A DNA stretch of 64,000 nt from Blepharisma japonicum (lineage: Eukaryota; Ciliophora; Heterotrichea; Heterotrichida; Blepharismidae): NCBI GenBank assembly GCA_949751835.1, contig CATKHK010000010.1:186001-250000 (forward strand), read 5' to 3'. This document shows positions 40,580-51,900 of the stretch, piece after piece. Both the position numbers and the translations under genes were made by a program. The number at the start of each line of letters is the position of its first letter. Position 1 is the first letter of the stretch. A model generated the notes under the pieces. It did no database searches and was not told where the DNA came from. It saw only the letters and a list, made by a program, of their open reading frames with translations.

Positions 40580-41203
40580 ATGGAAAATTTGCACGGACCT
40601 GGATACTGCCAATGCCACGCTATTTCTCAAGATGCAGACCCATTTGGTTCTGATCTTCTTTCTTCGATTCATTTAGAAGCAGTCACTTGTTTAAACGAGC
40701 AAACACCTTTTTCAGGAAGACTTGTATTCAAAACGAAAGAAAATAAGCTTGATCGCACTGAATCGCTAAAGAGTAATGAAGGTGACCAAGAGCTACTTTT
40801 GTATATTCCTTTTGTGTGTCCGGTAAAAGTGCTATCTATATGTATTATAGGAGGTGGAGGAGGAACATCTCCGCAGATAGTAAGAGTTTTTAAGAACAAT
40901 GATCACCTGGATTTCTCAAATGTAGCACAGATGGCGCCAGTACAAACCTTTGAATTGCTAGAAAACCCACTTGGGGAACTAGAGTATATGACAAGGGTTT
41001 CGAAGTTTACAAATACAAATTCTTTGTATATGCATTTCCCACAGAGCACAGGAGAAAATTACACTGAAATCACTTATATTGGAATTAAAGGGGAAAGCTC
41101 GAACTATAAGAGACAAGCTATTATTTCTGTGTATGAAAGCAGGGCAATGAAAAAAGATCATAAGACATGGGATGAAGCTATGGGAGATGAAGAGATCAGG
41201 TAA
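40580..41203 (+). CDS. PITH domain protein (PITHD1-like)
   Basis: A 207-residue protein consisting of one PITH domain with no thioredoxin domain, hence PITHD1 rather than TXNL1. Landmarks are the N-terminal HGPGYCQCHAIS, LEAVTCLNEQTPFSGRLVF, DQELLLYIPFVCPVKVLSIC, RVFKNNDHLDF, LENPLGELEYMTRVSKFTN and TYIGIKGESSNYKR. Family knowledge: PITH domains dock on the 26S proteasome; PITHD1 also affects transcription in animals. The start follows the perfect motif TTATAATAA. It stands near the Rpt1 gene, perhaps by chance. Confidence 0.92.
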   Translation: MENLHGPGYCQCHAISQDADPFGSDLLSSIHLEAVTCLNEQTPFSGRLVFKTKENKLDRTESLKSNEGDQELLLYIPFVCPVKVLSICIIGGGGGTSPQIVRVFKNNDHLDFSNVAQMAPVQTFELLENPLGELEYMTRVSKFTNTNSLYMHFPQSTGENYTEITYIGIKGESSNYKRQAIISVYESRAMKKDHKTWDEAMGDEEIR

Positions 41204-41336
41204 TAAAATAAAAATTGAATAGAATAGTAAATATGAAAATATATGATATATAATCGATGATTTCTTAGTTTGGCATTATAGAACAATAATTTATAAACTA
41301 TCTGCATTGAATAGATTATATACCTTATCTTAAGAA

Positions 41337-42764
41337 TTAATCGGCGGTTTCCTTGTCATGTTTGTGTTTCTTATGACGTTTTTCAGGAAGCTCGATTCCA
41401 TCAGTTATAATTTCACGAGTAGTTGCGGGAAGGTATCCATTTGAGATTTGATGATCTTCCATCTCCCAAAATACTTGATCTTCAAAAAGATCAATAGGCC
41501 CTTTAAAGCATCCCAGCTTTAAAATGCAGCCTGTGATTATTCCAGTAACTATTGCGATTCCCAAGGTGATTCCTAAGCCTGCCATTTGGAGTCCTCCTTG
41601 CTCTGAAGCAGTTCTTCCATCAAATCTATCTTCTACTCTAAATCCTAATGTATCTTCTGTTAATGCCCCTATAAAAATAGCTGAAAAAATCCCTCCAAAA
41701 ACTCCAGGCATTCCATGCAAATTATTGATTCCACAAGTATCATAAAGTCCTATTTTTCTTTGCAGAAAGCCTGATAGTCTTTCAAAACCAACACAAGATA
41801 TAAACCCTGCAAAATATCCAACAAATAAAGCAGCAAAAGGATATACAATTTGATCAGCACTTGAGCCAACGCAGACACCTCCAGCCAAAGTCGCGTTAAG
41901 CACATCTTCCATGTTCAATTTTCCTTTTTTAAAGAAAGAAGAGGTTATGAAAACAGCAGTAGCAGACCCAGTAAGAGCTAAAAGTGTGTTTATGACAGAT
42001 CTAATCCTGTCCTCTGGGTTTTTGGCTAGAAAACAGTTAAAGGATGGCCAGTACATCCACAAGAACAAAGTTCCAATCATTGCGAATAAATTTGAGTTAT
42101 AGTTTGAGGTATTCTTAGGATGACCTTTGGTCTGTTTTGGCGAAATTATAAATGCTACTGACAGTCCAAAGTAAGCACCAAAAGTGTGAATGGTGATGCT
42201 CCCGCCGATGTCCTCCAAGTGAATTTTCTCAAGCACGATGGCCTCGTTCAATGAGTAAAAACAAGCCTCGATAAAAGCCATGACTAAAAGTTGGAATAAA
42301 TTAAGTTTGCCTATGACTCCTCCGAAGCTGATTAAAATAGATGCACAACAATAAAAAGCTGTGACCAATGTCTCGATTCCTACCTGAATCTTGAAATCCC
42401 AGTGGTCGTCAGAAACACATCTTGACCAAAATCCAGAATAAAGAATGTACATCTGAAAAACGACTACTGTCAAGATAAAGTTAAAACCCACGGCAGACCA
42501 GCTGTGGGTTCTAAGAAAAGTCATGAGAAATCCAAAACCTACGAACATCATGACTGATATATCTTGCAGGACAGGATAGCCGGTCACAAATTCGGTTTGT
42601 GGTTCTTCTGTCCATGGGAGATTTGGGTCCACTGGATCATAGTGAAACTCAACGAAAATGCCATAAAGAATTACGATGGTGACCTCAAGCAAAATGAAAA
42701 ATATTTGGAACATAGGATTCTTTTGTGATTCTGATTGTTGACCATCTGGACGATCAGTCTCCAT
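41337..42764 (-). CDS. Rh-type ammonium/CO2 channel
   Basis: A 475-residue polytopic membrane protein of the Amt/Rh superfamily, with about 11-12 hydrophobic helices. Rh-specific motifs are GFLMTFLRTHSWSAVGFN, SITIHTFGAYFGL and DTCGINNLHGMPGVFGG. The two pore His (IHTFGAYFGL and NLHGMPG) are present, so it should conduct ammonia. The C-terminus is a His/Lys-rich cytosolic tail. Family knowledge: Rh glycoproteins move NH3/NH4+ and possibly CO2; in free-living ciliates ammonia excretion is the likely use. No TGA codon is used despite many Trp. Confidence 0.95.
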   Translation of the reverse strand: METDRPDGQQSESQKNPMFQIFFILLEVTIVILYGIFVEFHYDPVDPNLPWTEEPQTEFVTGYPVLQDISVMMFVGFGFLMTFLRTHSWSAVGFNFILTVVVFQMYILYSGFWSRCVSDDHWDFKIQVGIETLVTAFYCCASILISFGGVIGKLNLFQLLVMAFIEACFYSLNEAIVLEKIHLEDIGGSITIHTFGAYFGLSVAFIISPKQTKGHPKNTSNYNSNLFAMIGTLFLWMYWPSFNCFLAKNPEDRIRSVINTLLALTGSATAVFITSSFFKKGKLNMEDVLNATLAGGVCVGSSADQIVYPFAALFVGYFAGFISCVGFERLSGFLQRKIGLYDTCGINNLHGMPGVFGGIFSAIFIGALTEDTLGFRVEDRFDGRTASEQGGLQMAGLGITLGIAIVTGIITGCILKLGCFKGPIDLFEDQVFWEMEDHQISNGYLPATTREIITDGIELPEKRHKKHKHDKETAD

Positions 42765-43369
42765 CTTATGGTTAAAGTATAAATGAAACCTAATGAGTAA
42801 TTTTAATGGTCTTTTAACTACTAGTCAGCAAATCAGTGAATAGTAAAATAGATGAGCGAAAAGAATAAAGATTACAAAAATGAAATTCTAATAGGGACGC
42901 CAATTATGTGTTGACGTTAATCTTGTGGTTAAATAAAAATTAAAAAAATTCGGAAAATTTTGTTGCAATTAAATATCAGGATATTCAAGAAAAGAAAGAT
43001 TGTAATTTAATTTTAATTAAATTTGGATGAAGTTGACAAATATGACCATATGAAATCATTGATCGAATTAATTCTTGAAAATGGACATTCTTATGGTTCT
43101 CGAAATTTTCATTTTTCTTTTGGAATCAGGGATAACGTAGTTGTTCTAAAAGAAGGCAATAAATGTCGATAAATTATTTATTCAAGTTTTTATAAATTAG
43201 CTTATCTCTAGGCATATTCTTTTTATTTTGGAACTATCATTTAAAATTTTTAATATTTTATGAAAATTAGGATGCTTGGCAATTTTTTTAGATTAATAAA
43301 ATCAAATCTTTCAATATAAAAATTCCTAGAATAAAAAGTAAAAATCTGAATATCAATAATAAACATAAA
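42765..43369. other. 605-bp spacer with one small coding-like stretch
   Basis: AT-rich except for the short open frame at 43050-43172, listed separately. It carries the divergent promoters of the Rh channel and SmB genes. Confidence 0.45.
43050..43172 (+). CDS. Possible 40-residue small protein or gene remnant
   Basis: An ATG frame of 40 codons (MKSLIELILENGHSYGSRNF, then HFSFGIRDNVVVLKEGNKCR). Its composition looks coding, unlike the surrounding spacer, and the frame is open for a further 14 codons upstream without another Met. There is no recognised domain and no TTATAATAA-type start motif. It may be a short gene, a lost exon or a pseudogene scrap. Confidence 0.25.
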   Translation: MKSLIELILENGHSYGSRNFHFSFGIRDNVVVLKEGNKCR

Positions 43370-43840
43370 ATGGTCAAGAAAGGAGGCAAGATGATTCAAT
43401 GGATTAATTACAGAGTCAGAGTCACTCTAACTGACGGTCGTCAAATGGTAGGCAATTTTCTAGCCTTTGACAAACATATGAACGCAGTGCTATCAGATAC
43501 TGAAGAATTTCGTAAAGTAAAACCTAAAAGATCTGGGGAATTAGAAAAAGAACAAAAAAGAATGCTTGGAATGATACTGATTAGAGGCGAAAACATTGTA
43601 AGCATCACTGCAGAAGCTCCACCTCCACCACAAGCAAGAAAACCTGGGGAAGGTCTCGTAATTGGAAGAGCAAAGCCAGTTGAAAAAGGAATTGTGGGAG
43701 GAACTTTTGATAAAGCACCACCGGGACTTGCAGGACCAAGTATGTTGGGAGGGCCACCACCACCTCCAGTTTCAATGATGTTAAATGCACCAGGAAGAGC
43801 TCCACCTTCAAGACCACCTCCACCTGCATTTAATCCTTAA
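43370..43840 (+). CDS. SNRPB: Spliceosomal Sm protein B (SmB/B')
   Basis: A 156-residue protein. It has the Sm1 motif in MIQWINYRVRVTLTDGRQMVGNFLAFDKHMNAVL and the Sm2 motif in LGMILIRGENIVSITAE, with the SmB-type spacer FRKVKPKRSGELEKEQKR between them. A Pro/Gly-rich tail with APPPPQARKPG and PPPPPVSMMLNAPG follows. It is shorter than human SmB (231), mainly in the tail. Role: part of the heptameric Sm ring on U1, U2, U4 and U5 snRNAs. This fits a genome that still splices tiny introns. The start follows AATAATAAACATAAA. Confidence 0.96.
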   Translation: MVKKGGKMIQWINYRVRVTLTDGRQMVGNFLAFDKHMNAVLSDTEEFRKVKPKRSGELEKEQKRMLGMILIRGENIVSITAEAPPPPQARKPGEGLVIGRAKPVEKGIVGGTFDKAPPGLAGPSMLGGPPPPPVSMMLNAPGRAPPSRPPPPAFNP

Positions 43841-43933
43841 AATAGTTTATCTTATTTTCATGAATTTATATATTTTGATACCACTTGATTAGTTGAAAAC
43901 AATAAAATCATATTTGATATCTATTTCAATTAA

Positions 43934-45778
43934 ATGGAAAATTTGATTTATTACAACTCTGAAGGTGAGTACAATCTAAGCTATATCGAGCAAGAATTTT
44001 CCTGTATCAAAGCTATGATTCCCAGCAAAAGATTGAAAGATATAGAATGAAGGAATATTCATATTCCATTATTTAAATCAAGTGAGTATTTATTGTCATA
44101 TAAAAGATTTGAGATTGAAAATAAGCATCTTGAAAATTTATTTTATACAGAAAAAAGCACTGATTATAAAAATTATATCTCTTCAGAAATTCAGATATTT
44201 AAAGTATTGAAAAAGAAGCAGACTGAGATTATATTATATTTTGAAGAAACAAAAAATGAGAATAATTGTTCAAAAGCAGAAAATTATAATATTACTAATA
44301 TTCAAACTGCCGAAAGATTTAGTGAGCCTGTTGTTTATATTTTTACTAATGAAGAACAATATAAAAAGCAGAGCCAACAATCTATGCAAAACAATGTGAT
44401 AGAATTTTTTCAAATTTTAAAACCCGCAATTAATTTATATAGTCAAACACTCAAAGTTCAGACTTCCTTCCCAAAAATCAAGAATCCACAATTATTCTTT
44501 TCATTAGCAATTTCATTTTATACTTGCTGTCAAAAGTCTCTATCATATCCTATACAAATTTTACACTATGAGAATATTCCTCTAATTAAGCCTTTAATCC
44601 AAATACTTCAATACAGCTCAAGAATGTATCATTATGAAATTAAGCCGAGGTTACTTTGCTACATAGAAACGAAGAGCATGGTCCCAAGACTTAGGGTGGA
44701 CAATTCTACTTTCACTTCATCCCCAAGCTTACAATTTTCCGAATGCGATTCAATAGAAATCCAAGATAAATCTTACTCCAAAGAAAACTCTACTTTAAAA
44801 TTTGCTAACAAAACAATTGAGGAGAAAGTTATATCCATTCAAAGGTGATGGAAAAAAATATTTACTTCAAATAAAAATTTAAATAAAAAGCCGTCAACTC
44901 CTAAGTTCAATGGAAACATTGCAAAACTGCTTGTTACTGAAACATTTTGGCATTCAGTCATCCCTGACACTAAAACTAAGCACTCAAAAAGCCAAGATCT
45001 CAATATATCTTCAATATCAGCAATATCTACACACAGTATTGATAGCAAAAGAACTAAACGTTGCAAATTCAATAAAGCTTATGTGAGGAATATAAATGCA
45101 CTTGTGCCTGCTCTCCAAAAACTTATTAATAAACACAATAAAATGGGCTTTTGGAAGTTGCAAAGCACATTGCCTCAATATTTAAGAAGAAGATATTATT
45201 CTATACAAAAAGGAATTAAAGCGATTATAGGAATCTGCATCACAAAACCTTCAAATGAAGCTTTTGAAATACTAAAATATTTTCTCTATATTAATACAGC
45301 TACGCCTCATCATAGACTCGTAAAATTTAGGCCTGAGTTATTTGAAAAATATATCCATACTAAAAATATTCAAAAGGTTGTGAAAGGCTATTTAAAAAGG
45401 AAACAATATTTATTATGGAGTGCCGCTCAAACAAATAATGAATCAGATTTGTCTTCATCAGCATATGAATCAGGATATGAATCAGCTATTTTAAATCAAT
45501 CTTTTCTCTATAAAAAGCAAAATAATTCAATGCAGGAATTTGTAAACAAATCAAGGGCTTATAGACTCGGAAAAACTTTTAATAAAATTGCCTTGAGAAA
45601 AAGAAAAGATTTTATGTCTTCATTGTTTAAGTTTTCCCATATCACAAAGAAAATCAGTTTTTATAAGATACAAAAAGGTCTGAAAATAATTGGAAAATAT
45701 ATATCGATTACATTAGCAGATTCACTTATAAATATTAAAAATCAAAATTTGAGCTTAAATAAAGAGTCTTTGAATTAA
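43934..45778 (+). CDS. IQ-motif protein of unknown function
   Basis: A 614-residue basic protein, joined through TGA at 44048-44050 and 44846-44848 as Trp. The standard code would give two unrelated-looking pieces. The start at 43934 is the first Met of the open frame. Two IQ-like calmodulin-binding motifs are visible: VISIQRWWKKIF near residue 302, whose first Trp is the TGA, and NIQKVVKGYLKRKQYLLW near residue 478. The N-terminal 280 residues show no domain. The C-terminal third is strongly basic. IQ proteins bind calmodulin or centrin, both abundant in ciliate cortex, so a cortical or cytoskeletal role is conceivable but not shown. It starts 93 bp after SmB. Confidence 0.7.
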
Positions 45779-45976
45779 CTATTTTGCACAGAATCGATTT
45801 AGAGATTAGTTGAGCTGTAATTTTTTTAAAAAATTAATCAAATTGTAGTTTAAATTAATGATTTTATAATTTAGTCTTTAATTTAATTTCTTTATAGTCA
45901 TTTTTATATAGATGCTGATTAGATAAATAATTAATAGGATAAAATATTCAAAATTCACATTACTTTATATAAAAAT

Positions 45977-48900
45977 ATGTCAATCCTTGAGACTGGATTG
46001 GATGATCTGCTCTGTTTCAATGAGCGAAACGTGACTGAGGATCCTGACTGGGCCGCTCTTGCATCTTTTAAGTTCGACAGCATTACTATTCCAATTAAGG
46101 AATTCAATAAAGAAGAAGGCTCCGGAGGTCCTCTAGACAAGTACTTCTCCTTAGTTACTTTTCAGCCTGAAGTTTACAGCCATGCTAAAGAGCTTTCTAT
46201 ACTCGAATGGCAAAAACAGCTGGACTCTCTTACTCAAGATACTCACTCAGAAATTTCCTTATTTTATTCTCGCTTGCTCAACCTTTACGGAACAATCAGC
46301 AATGAATCTCAGCTCATTAGAGGAAATGTCCACTCTAAGCCCACTGATGATGAATTTGTTGATCTGACCAAAGGCATTGCAATGCAGCCATGGCAAACCA
46401 GCAGCTTGCCTGGTACTGATCCTTCATCATGGCCATATGGCTTGCCAGAACTTCTAGAAAAACTAAAGCAGCTCCCACCGCTTGCTTTGTGGCTTGAACC
46501 TTTTGATCTAAGCATGAAATTTATCGAAAAAGCTAAAGTATTTATTCAAAAACACCATGAAGATGCAAGACTTGTCAATATGGCTCTTCAAGCCTTATTA
46601 ATTTTTGGATTTTTATCAGGAAATGGCACAAGGCTGGCAAGTGCGTTATTCGAGGTTTGGAATTATTGTTCGACCCATGAAACCAGTGAAGAATTTGTAG
46701 GAGCTTTATCAGAAGCAATTGCTCCTCATATAAGCATGATTAAAACAATTTTAAGCTACGAAAAACCTGTTCATGGGGTCAAGCCAGGATCAATGATGGG
46801 CAGATTTTCTGCTGCTCATAACTCAGTGTTTCAAAAAAACCAGAATTGTTGGAATACGTCAATTACCACTGATGGAGAATATATTTATCTATTTATTGGC
46901 ACCCAAGGAGGCGGGAAATTCAAAATCGGCACAGGTGAAAATGGAACTGTGTGTGGAAAAGTTTATCTCTATCAAGCATCTGAAAGACCTGAAGAAGCTT
47001 TGTGGGTTTATTGCAAAGGAAAACTTTATATGAGATCAAGCTTCAAAGAGACTGGAGTGCTACAAATTATATGTCCAAATACTTTTAAAATTGAAGGCTT
47101 ACTGCAGCTATTTTGTACTGATATTTTTGGAAATGCTTCTAAGCAAGCTTTTAATAAATATTATCCTTTGCTCTCTGATGGAGAATCTTTATTTGTAGTT
47201 GGGATGAAATTTGAGACTATACCTAAGCCAGAGGAAGAGGAAAAGAAAGACGATGCCAAAAAAAAAGATGACCCAAATATATGCAAATTTGTACTTTATA
47301 AGTTTGATGTCTCTCACTTACAATCTTATACGAAGCCTCAGCAAGAGCCTAGTGAACTTGCTAAAGAGCTCCATGAAGGGTTTTCTGGGTATTTTTCTAT
47401 ATACGAATGCCAGAGAGCTTTAGCAATCCATAATGATGATATTGAAAGCGCTGCAAATTGGCTTGTGGAAAATGGAGATAACGAAAGAGGCAAAAAAATC
47501 GTGACAAGTACCCAAAGCACACTTTTATGTGAAGCTGATATTATTTCTTACACCATTGGGAAAATGCAAAAACCTGAAGTCTCATTAAAATCTGATACAA
47601 TTTTGACTCCTGATTTAGTGTCTAGAGGCAATTGGACTATGAGTAAAGAACAAATTGCTCTTCATTTTCTTAACCCAGATGGTGGTTCTGCAACTTCCCG
47701 CATATTTTCTGTATCCCCTAATGATGTAAAACTTCTCCCAACTGATGCTCATATTTTGCCTAATACAACCAATCAAGTTGCCGAACTTAAACAAGATGAC
47801 AACTTCTGGAACAGATATAAGAGCCAAGAAAAGCCTTTGCATACTCACAAAGGATCTCATATCATTAATAAAGACTGTGATAAAGCATTTTCTATGGACA
47901 CTGCAACTTGTTATGACACCATCAACCAAAAGTTCTATACATCAGTTCTTAACTATGCCAATGGGGTGCATTTTATTGCTTATGCAGACCAAACTTCTTT
48001 AAAAGAAAGAATTTTGCTGAAAAACTATGATTTAGGAGGAAGGCCATATGAAGCTTTTGTAGCTGAAGGACTTCAAATTATTCAAGAATGCGAAGCGAAT
48101 AGATTTACTTTGCCTTGGAAATGGCTGAGATGGACCACTATGTATTCAAGAATCATCAGTAAATACACCAAATATTTAAGAGGATTAACAGACAATGACA
48201 AAATTTCTGCTGCCCAAAAAATCATTGAAAAAATGCAAATGAGACTAGAAAAACTTAAAGCAGTTGAAGAAATGGCAATTGCGAGAAGTTTGGGGTTAAA
48301 GCCTATTAATGAAAATACCAAAAGGAAAAAAGGTGAGACCTTCATGATTTTGTTGAATGATAAAATGAAAACTTGCGTATTGGAGCAAGCAAAAGATAAG
48401 CCGACTGTTGTTATCGATAATAGCAAAGAGGCTTTATTCTGCCTAGAAAGTTCTTCAATTACCCTTGAATTTTTACTAAATGTTATAGAATCTGAAGGAA
48501 AAGCTACAAATGCAGCATTGCATTTATTGTTTTTATGGGTAGGCCACTCGAGACCATCACTAATAAAACCTGAAATAATTACAAGGCTGGAAAATGTTAT
48601 CACTAATGCTTTATCTCGTGGAGACCAAGAATTCCAACATCTTGCTTGGAAAATCCTAATTATTGGTTGGGAGCTCATATGCTCATCTAAAGAAAAAGAA
48701 ATCCAATGGTTTAAGAATATCTTAGAAGCCTCATGGCTTGCTTCACCTCCTGCACCTGTTTTATTCCGCAAAGATTCTTTCTTATACAATGTCAAACAAA
48801 ATTCCAAAACGATTAATAGCTCAATGCTTTATAACAGCTGTGAGGATCCTTTGATTTTATGGTACTTAAAAAATGTATATGGTCCCTCATCATTTATCAT

Positions 48901-51900
48901 GGAAAAATCCTATAATTCTTTATTTAAGGAAAACATCACTGTTTTAGTAGATAAGCAATGAGGCGAATCAAATTTGGCAACCGCTTCTTGTGTTTCTTTT
49001 CAGGCTGGAGATGCAATTATTCCCGAAGTTAAAAGAGGAACTTTAGGACACTTGCTAGAAAGCATTTGGGGATTGTTTGAAAAAGGATTAATGAGCTCAA
49101 TATCAGATCCTTCTTCAGTTGAGACGCAAGTTTTATTTGAAATACTTTTGTACCTTGTAAAAGATGCGACTGCAGACAACATAAATTACGCTGAGCAGCT
49201 TTCAAAATTGCTTAATGCTGTACTTGATAAATTCATTTCAATTATTGGAGATAGAATTACCACACTCTACACTAAGTGGTTTAACTGGATTCGAATTCTT
49301 ATAGTAGCTTGCATCAATCTTTCTTATAAAAACCAATCACAGTATATCCTTAAAAACCTCATCCATATAATTGCCAAAGTAAAAAAGCTTTTCTTAGTCG
49401 AAGAAACAAACCTCTTAACATCTCTGTGCAATAGTTTCTATGTTGGTGCTGACATTGCTCAAGAAAAAATCTTCGAGACTAGTCATCCATATCAAAGAGG
49501 AAAACAACAAATAAATGAAACCATCAGTTTTCCAGGTGCTATAGCAATTTGCATTGAATTAGATCCTAGAAGTCAAACTGACAACTTGCATGATTGCTTA
49601 TGGCTGAGCTGCCCTGAAAATTATGCTGGATTTAATAATTTCAATGGTGAAATTTTTTCTACCTCATTTAAGCTGTCTGGAAAAATCAATATAAGCCATC
49701 AGCTATACTTACAAGGAGACCAAGTACATATTGAATTTAATGCAGCAGGGCAGCATAGAGAGGAATCAAATAGCTCTAGGTGGGGATTTAGGATAAGAAT
49801 TAAGCCGATATATGGAGAACCATGGCTTTTTGTAAACGATAACAATAGTTTGTCATTATTAAGCAAAATTGCGATAAAATTCGGAGGAGAAACTGCTTTA
49901 ATCCAATGGGTTTCATTATTAAATTTATTGTCTGCTGCAGTTTCAACAAGCATTGAAGATTATTTTACAAAAATTCAAGATATCAAAGAATCGGAACTGC
50001 TAAAATGGCAAATATTCAAAGGTGGACTTGCAGATCTTAATATTGATAATTATTTATCAAAAGAAAATGGAATCTGGATTTATGAGCCAAAAGATGTAAA
50101 AGAAAACGAAAAGAATGAGTTAAATATTGAAAACCTAATGAAAACTCTCCCAGCAGCTCATTCTAATGAGCTAAAGGCTTTAAATGATGGAAACAGTTTT
50201 ATTTATAGTCTTCTAGACAAAGTAAGAAAACTCCAAGCTCGACCTATTACTTATAATGCTGAAAAGCACAGAAAATCTTTTACGGCCCAAATAGAAATTT
50301 ATTGGAAACAAATTGAAGCTCTTACTCTTTATACAATGCTGTATCATACTCAACATTTAAATAGCATGAAAGAATGGATAGAAAATCCCTCAGACTTTTC
50401 ACTAAGACATGATGAAGGCTATATTCAAGAACAGCTGAAAGCTTATGGTAAAAGACTTAATGAATTTTTGACTTGGCTATTAAAAACTCTCCAACAGGAA
50501 AAAGAAAAGCAGCAAGCTTTAGATGAAATTAGAACTAAAAAAGCAGAAAGGCTAGAAGAAAAACAGCAGAAACAGCAGCAACAAGAATTAATGGAAGAAG
50601 AGAAGAAGGTACAAGCACCTGCGAAAAAGAAAAAAGGCAAAAAGCCAAATGTGAAAAGACTTTCTTTATCTAAACCTCAAAAGGTTGTCAAAAAAGAAAT
50701 AAAACCAGTTGCTAAGCCGGAAATAAAATTAGATGAAAATGATAAAGAACAAATTTATAAAGCATTTGCTGATAGATTTCTAGGGAATGTTGAGTTGATT
50801 AAAGCTTTATGCAAATCTCTTTCAATACAATTTACAGAAGATCAAAAATGTTTAAGAGAAATATATGATAAGCTTTATGACAAGCAAGAAGATTTCCCAA
50901 ATCCATATATGGAATTAGCTGAAAAAGTGCATATTAGGCTTTTAATCTTGCTTAGATTTGCATCCTTCCAAGCAGAAACAACTGATTCTGAAGTTAGCTT
51001 AGAAGAAATGCCTCATCTGAAGAGAGCTGCAACTTCATATTCTCATGAAGATGAAATGAAAATTGAAGAAATGAGAAAATGGGTCGATTCCTACAAAAAA
51101 TGGAAGCTTTGGCAGCAACCAGGAGAAACTCAAGGCAATTTCCACTCTCCAGAAAGTTCTCCTCTCCAGGCTATCTGCACGTTTATCACAAGTTCACCAA
51201 TTCCTGATGATTTCTTATCTCAAGCTAAGCAGCATTTTACAAGAGCTGTGAAAAGATTAATAGGCATGCAATATTTATCAGAATTTCTGTCAGCAATCAG
51301 AAGAACTCCATTTTTGAGAATGAGTCTTGGCCTAATGTGCACACCAAATCTCTTCATAGGAGCTGAATGCTGCGGAAGGGCTTTAGCAGGACACTTAAAT
51401 GAACAAGGAAATAAGGTGTTTGGATTAATGTCTCAAGCCTTGAGCTACGTTACAGAAAGTGTTAAGATTATTAGAGACCCATCAAAGCGGTTTTCAACAA
51501 ACCTGAAAAGAGAGTCAAAATTCATATCTCCGCAGTTCCAATATAGTGAGCACTACATAAACCAGCAAATGAGACTGTTAGCTTCATTATTGCATGATTG
51601 CTATTTATTGACAAAATATGATGATTCGCGAGACACTATTCTAAAGAGCACTTCTTATGATGCTTTATTGACTTCTTTACTAGAGTCCATGCTGGTTGCA
51701 AGCAGTATTTCTCATAATCGGTTTGCTCACATAGTTGTTTCAGGCTCAAAGTTAACATTATTCAGCCTAATAAAAGCTTCTAAAGACTCCCCTTCATATG
51801 AGATAAAGCATGCTCTGCAGCAAGACTTAATATCAATAATTCTCCAATATCTCCAAAAAGAAATCCAATCAGAGCCTTCTAATGAAAACTCTTTAAGACT

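Noticed and set aside
50443-50640. Cys/Ser/Phe-rich minus-strand ORF inside the HECT gene
   Set aside because: Antisense of a Lys/Gln/Glu-rich coding region; no independent support.
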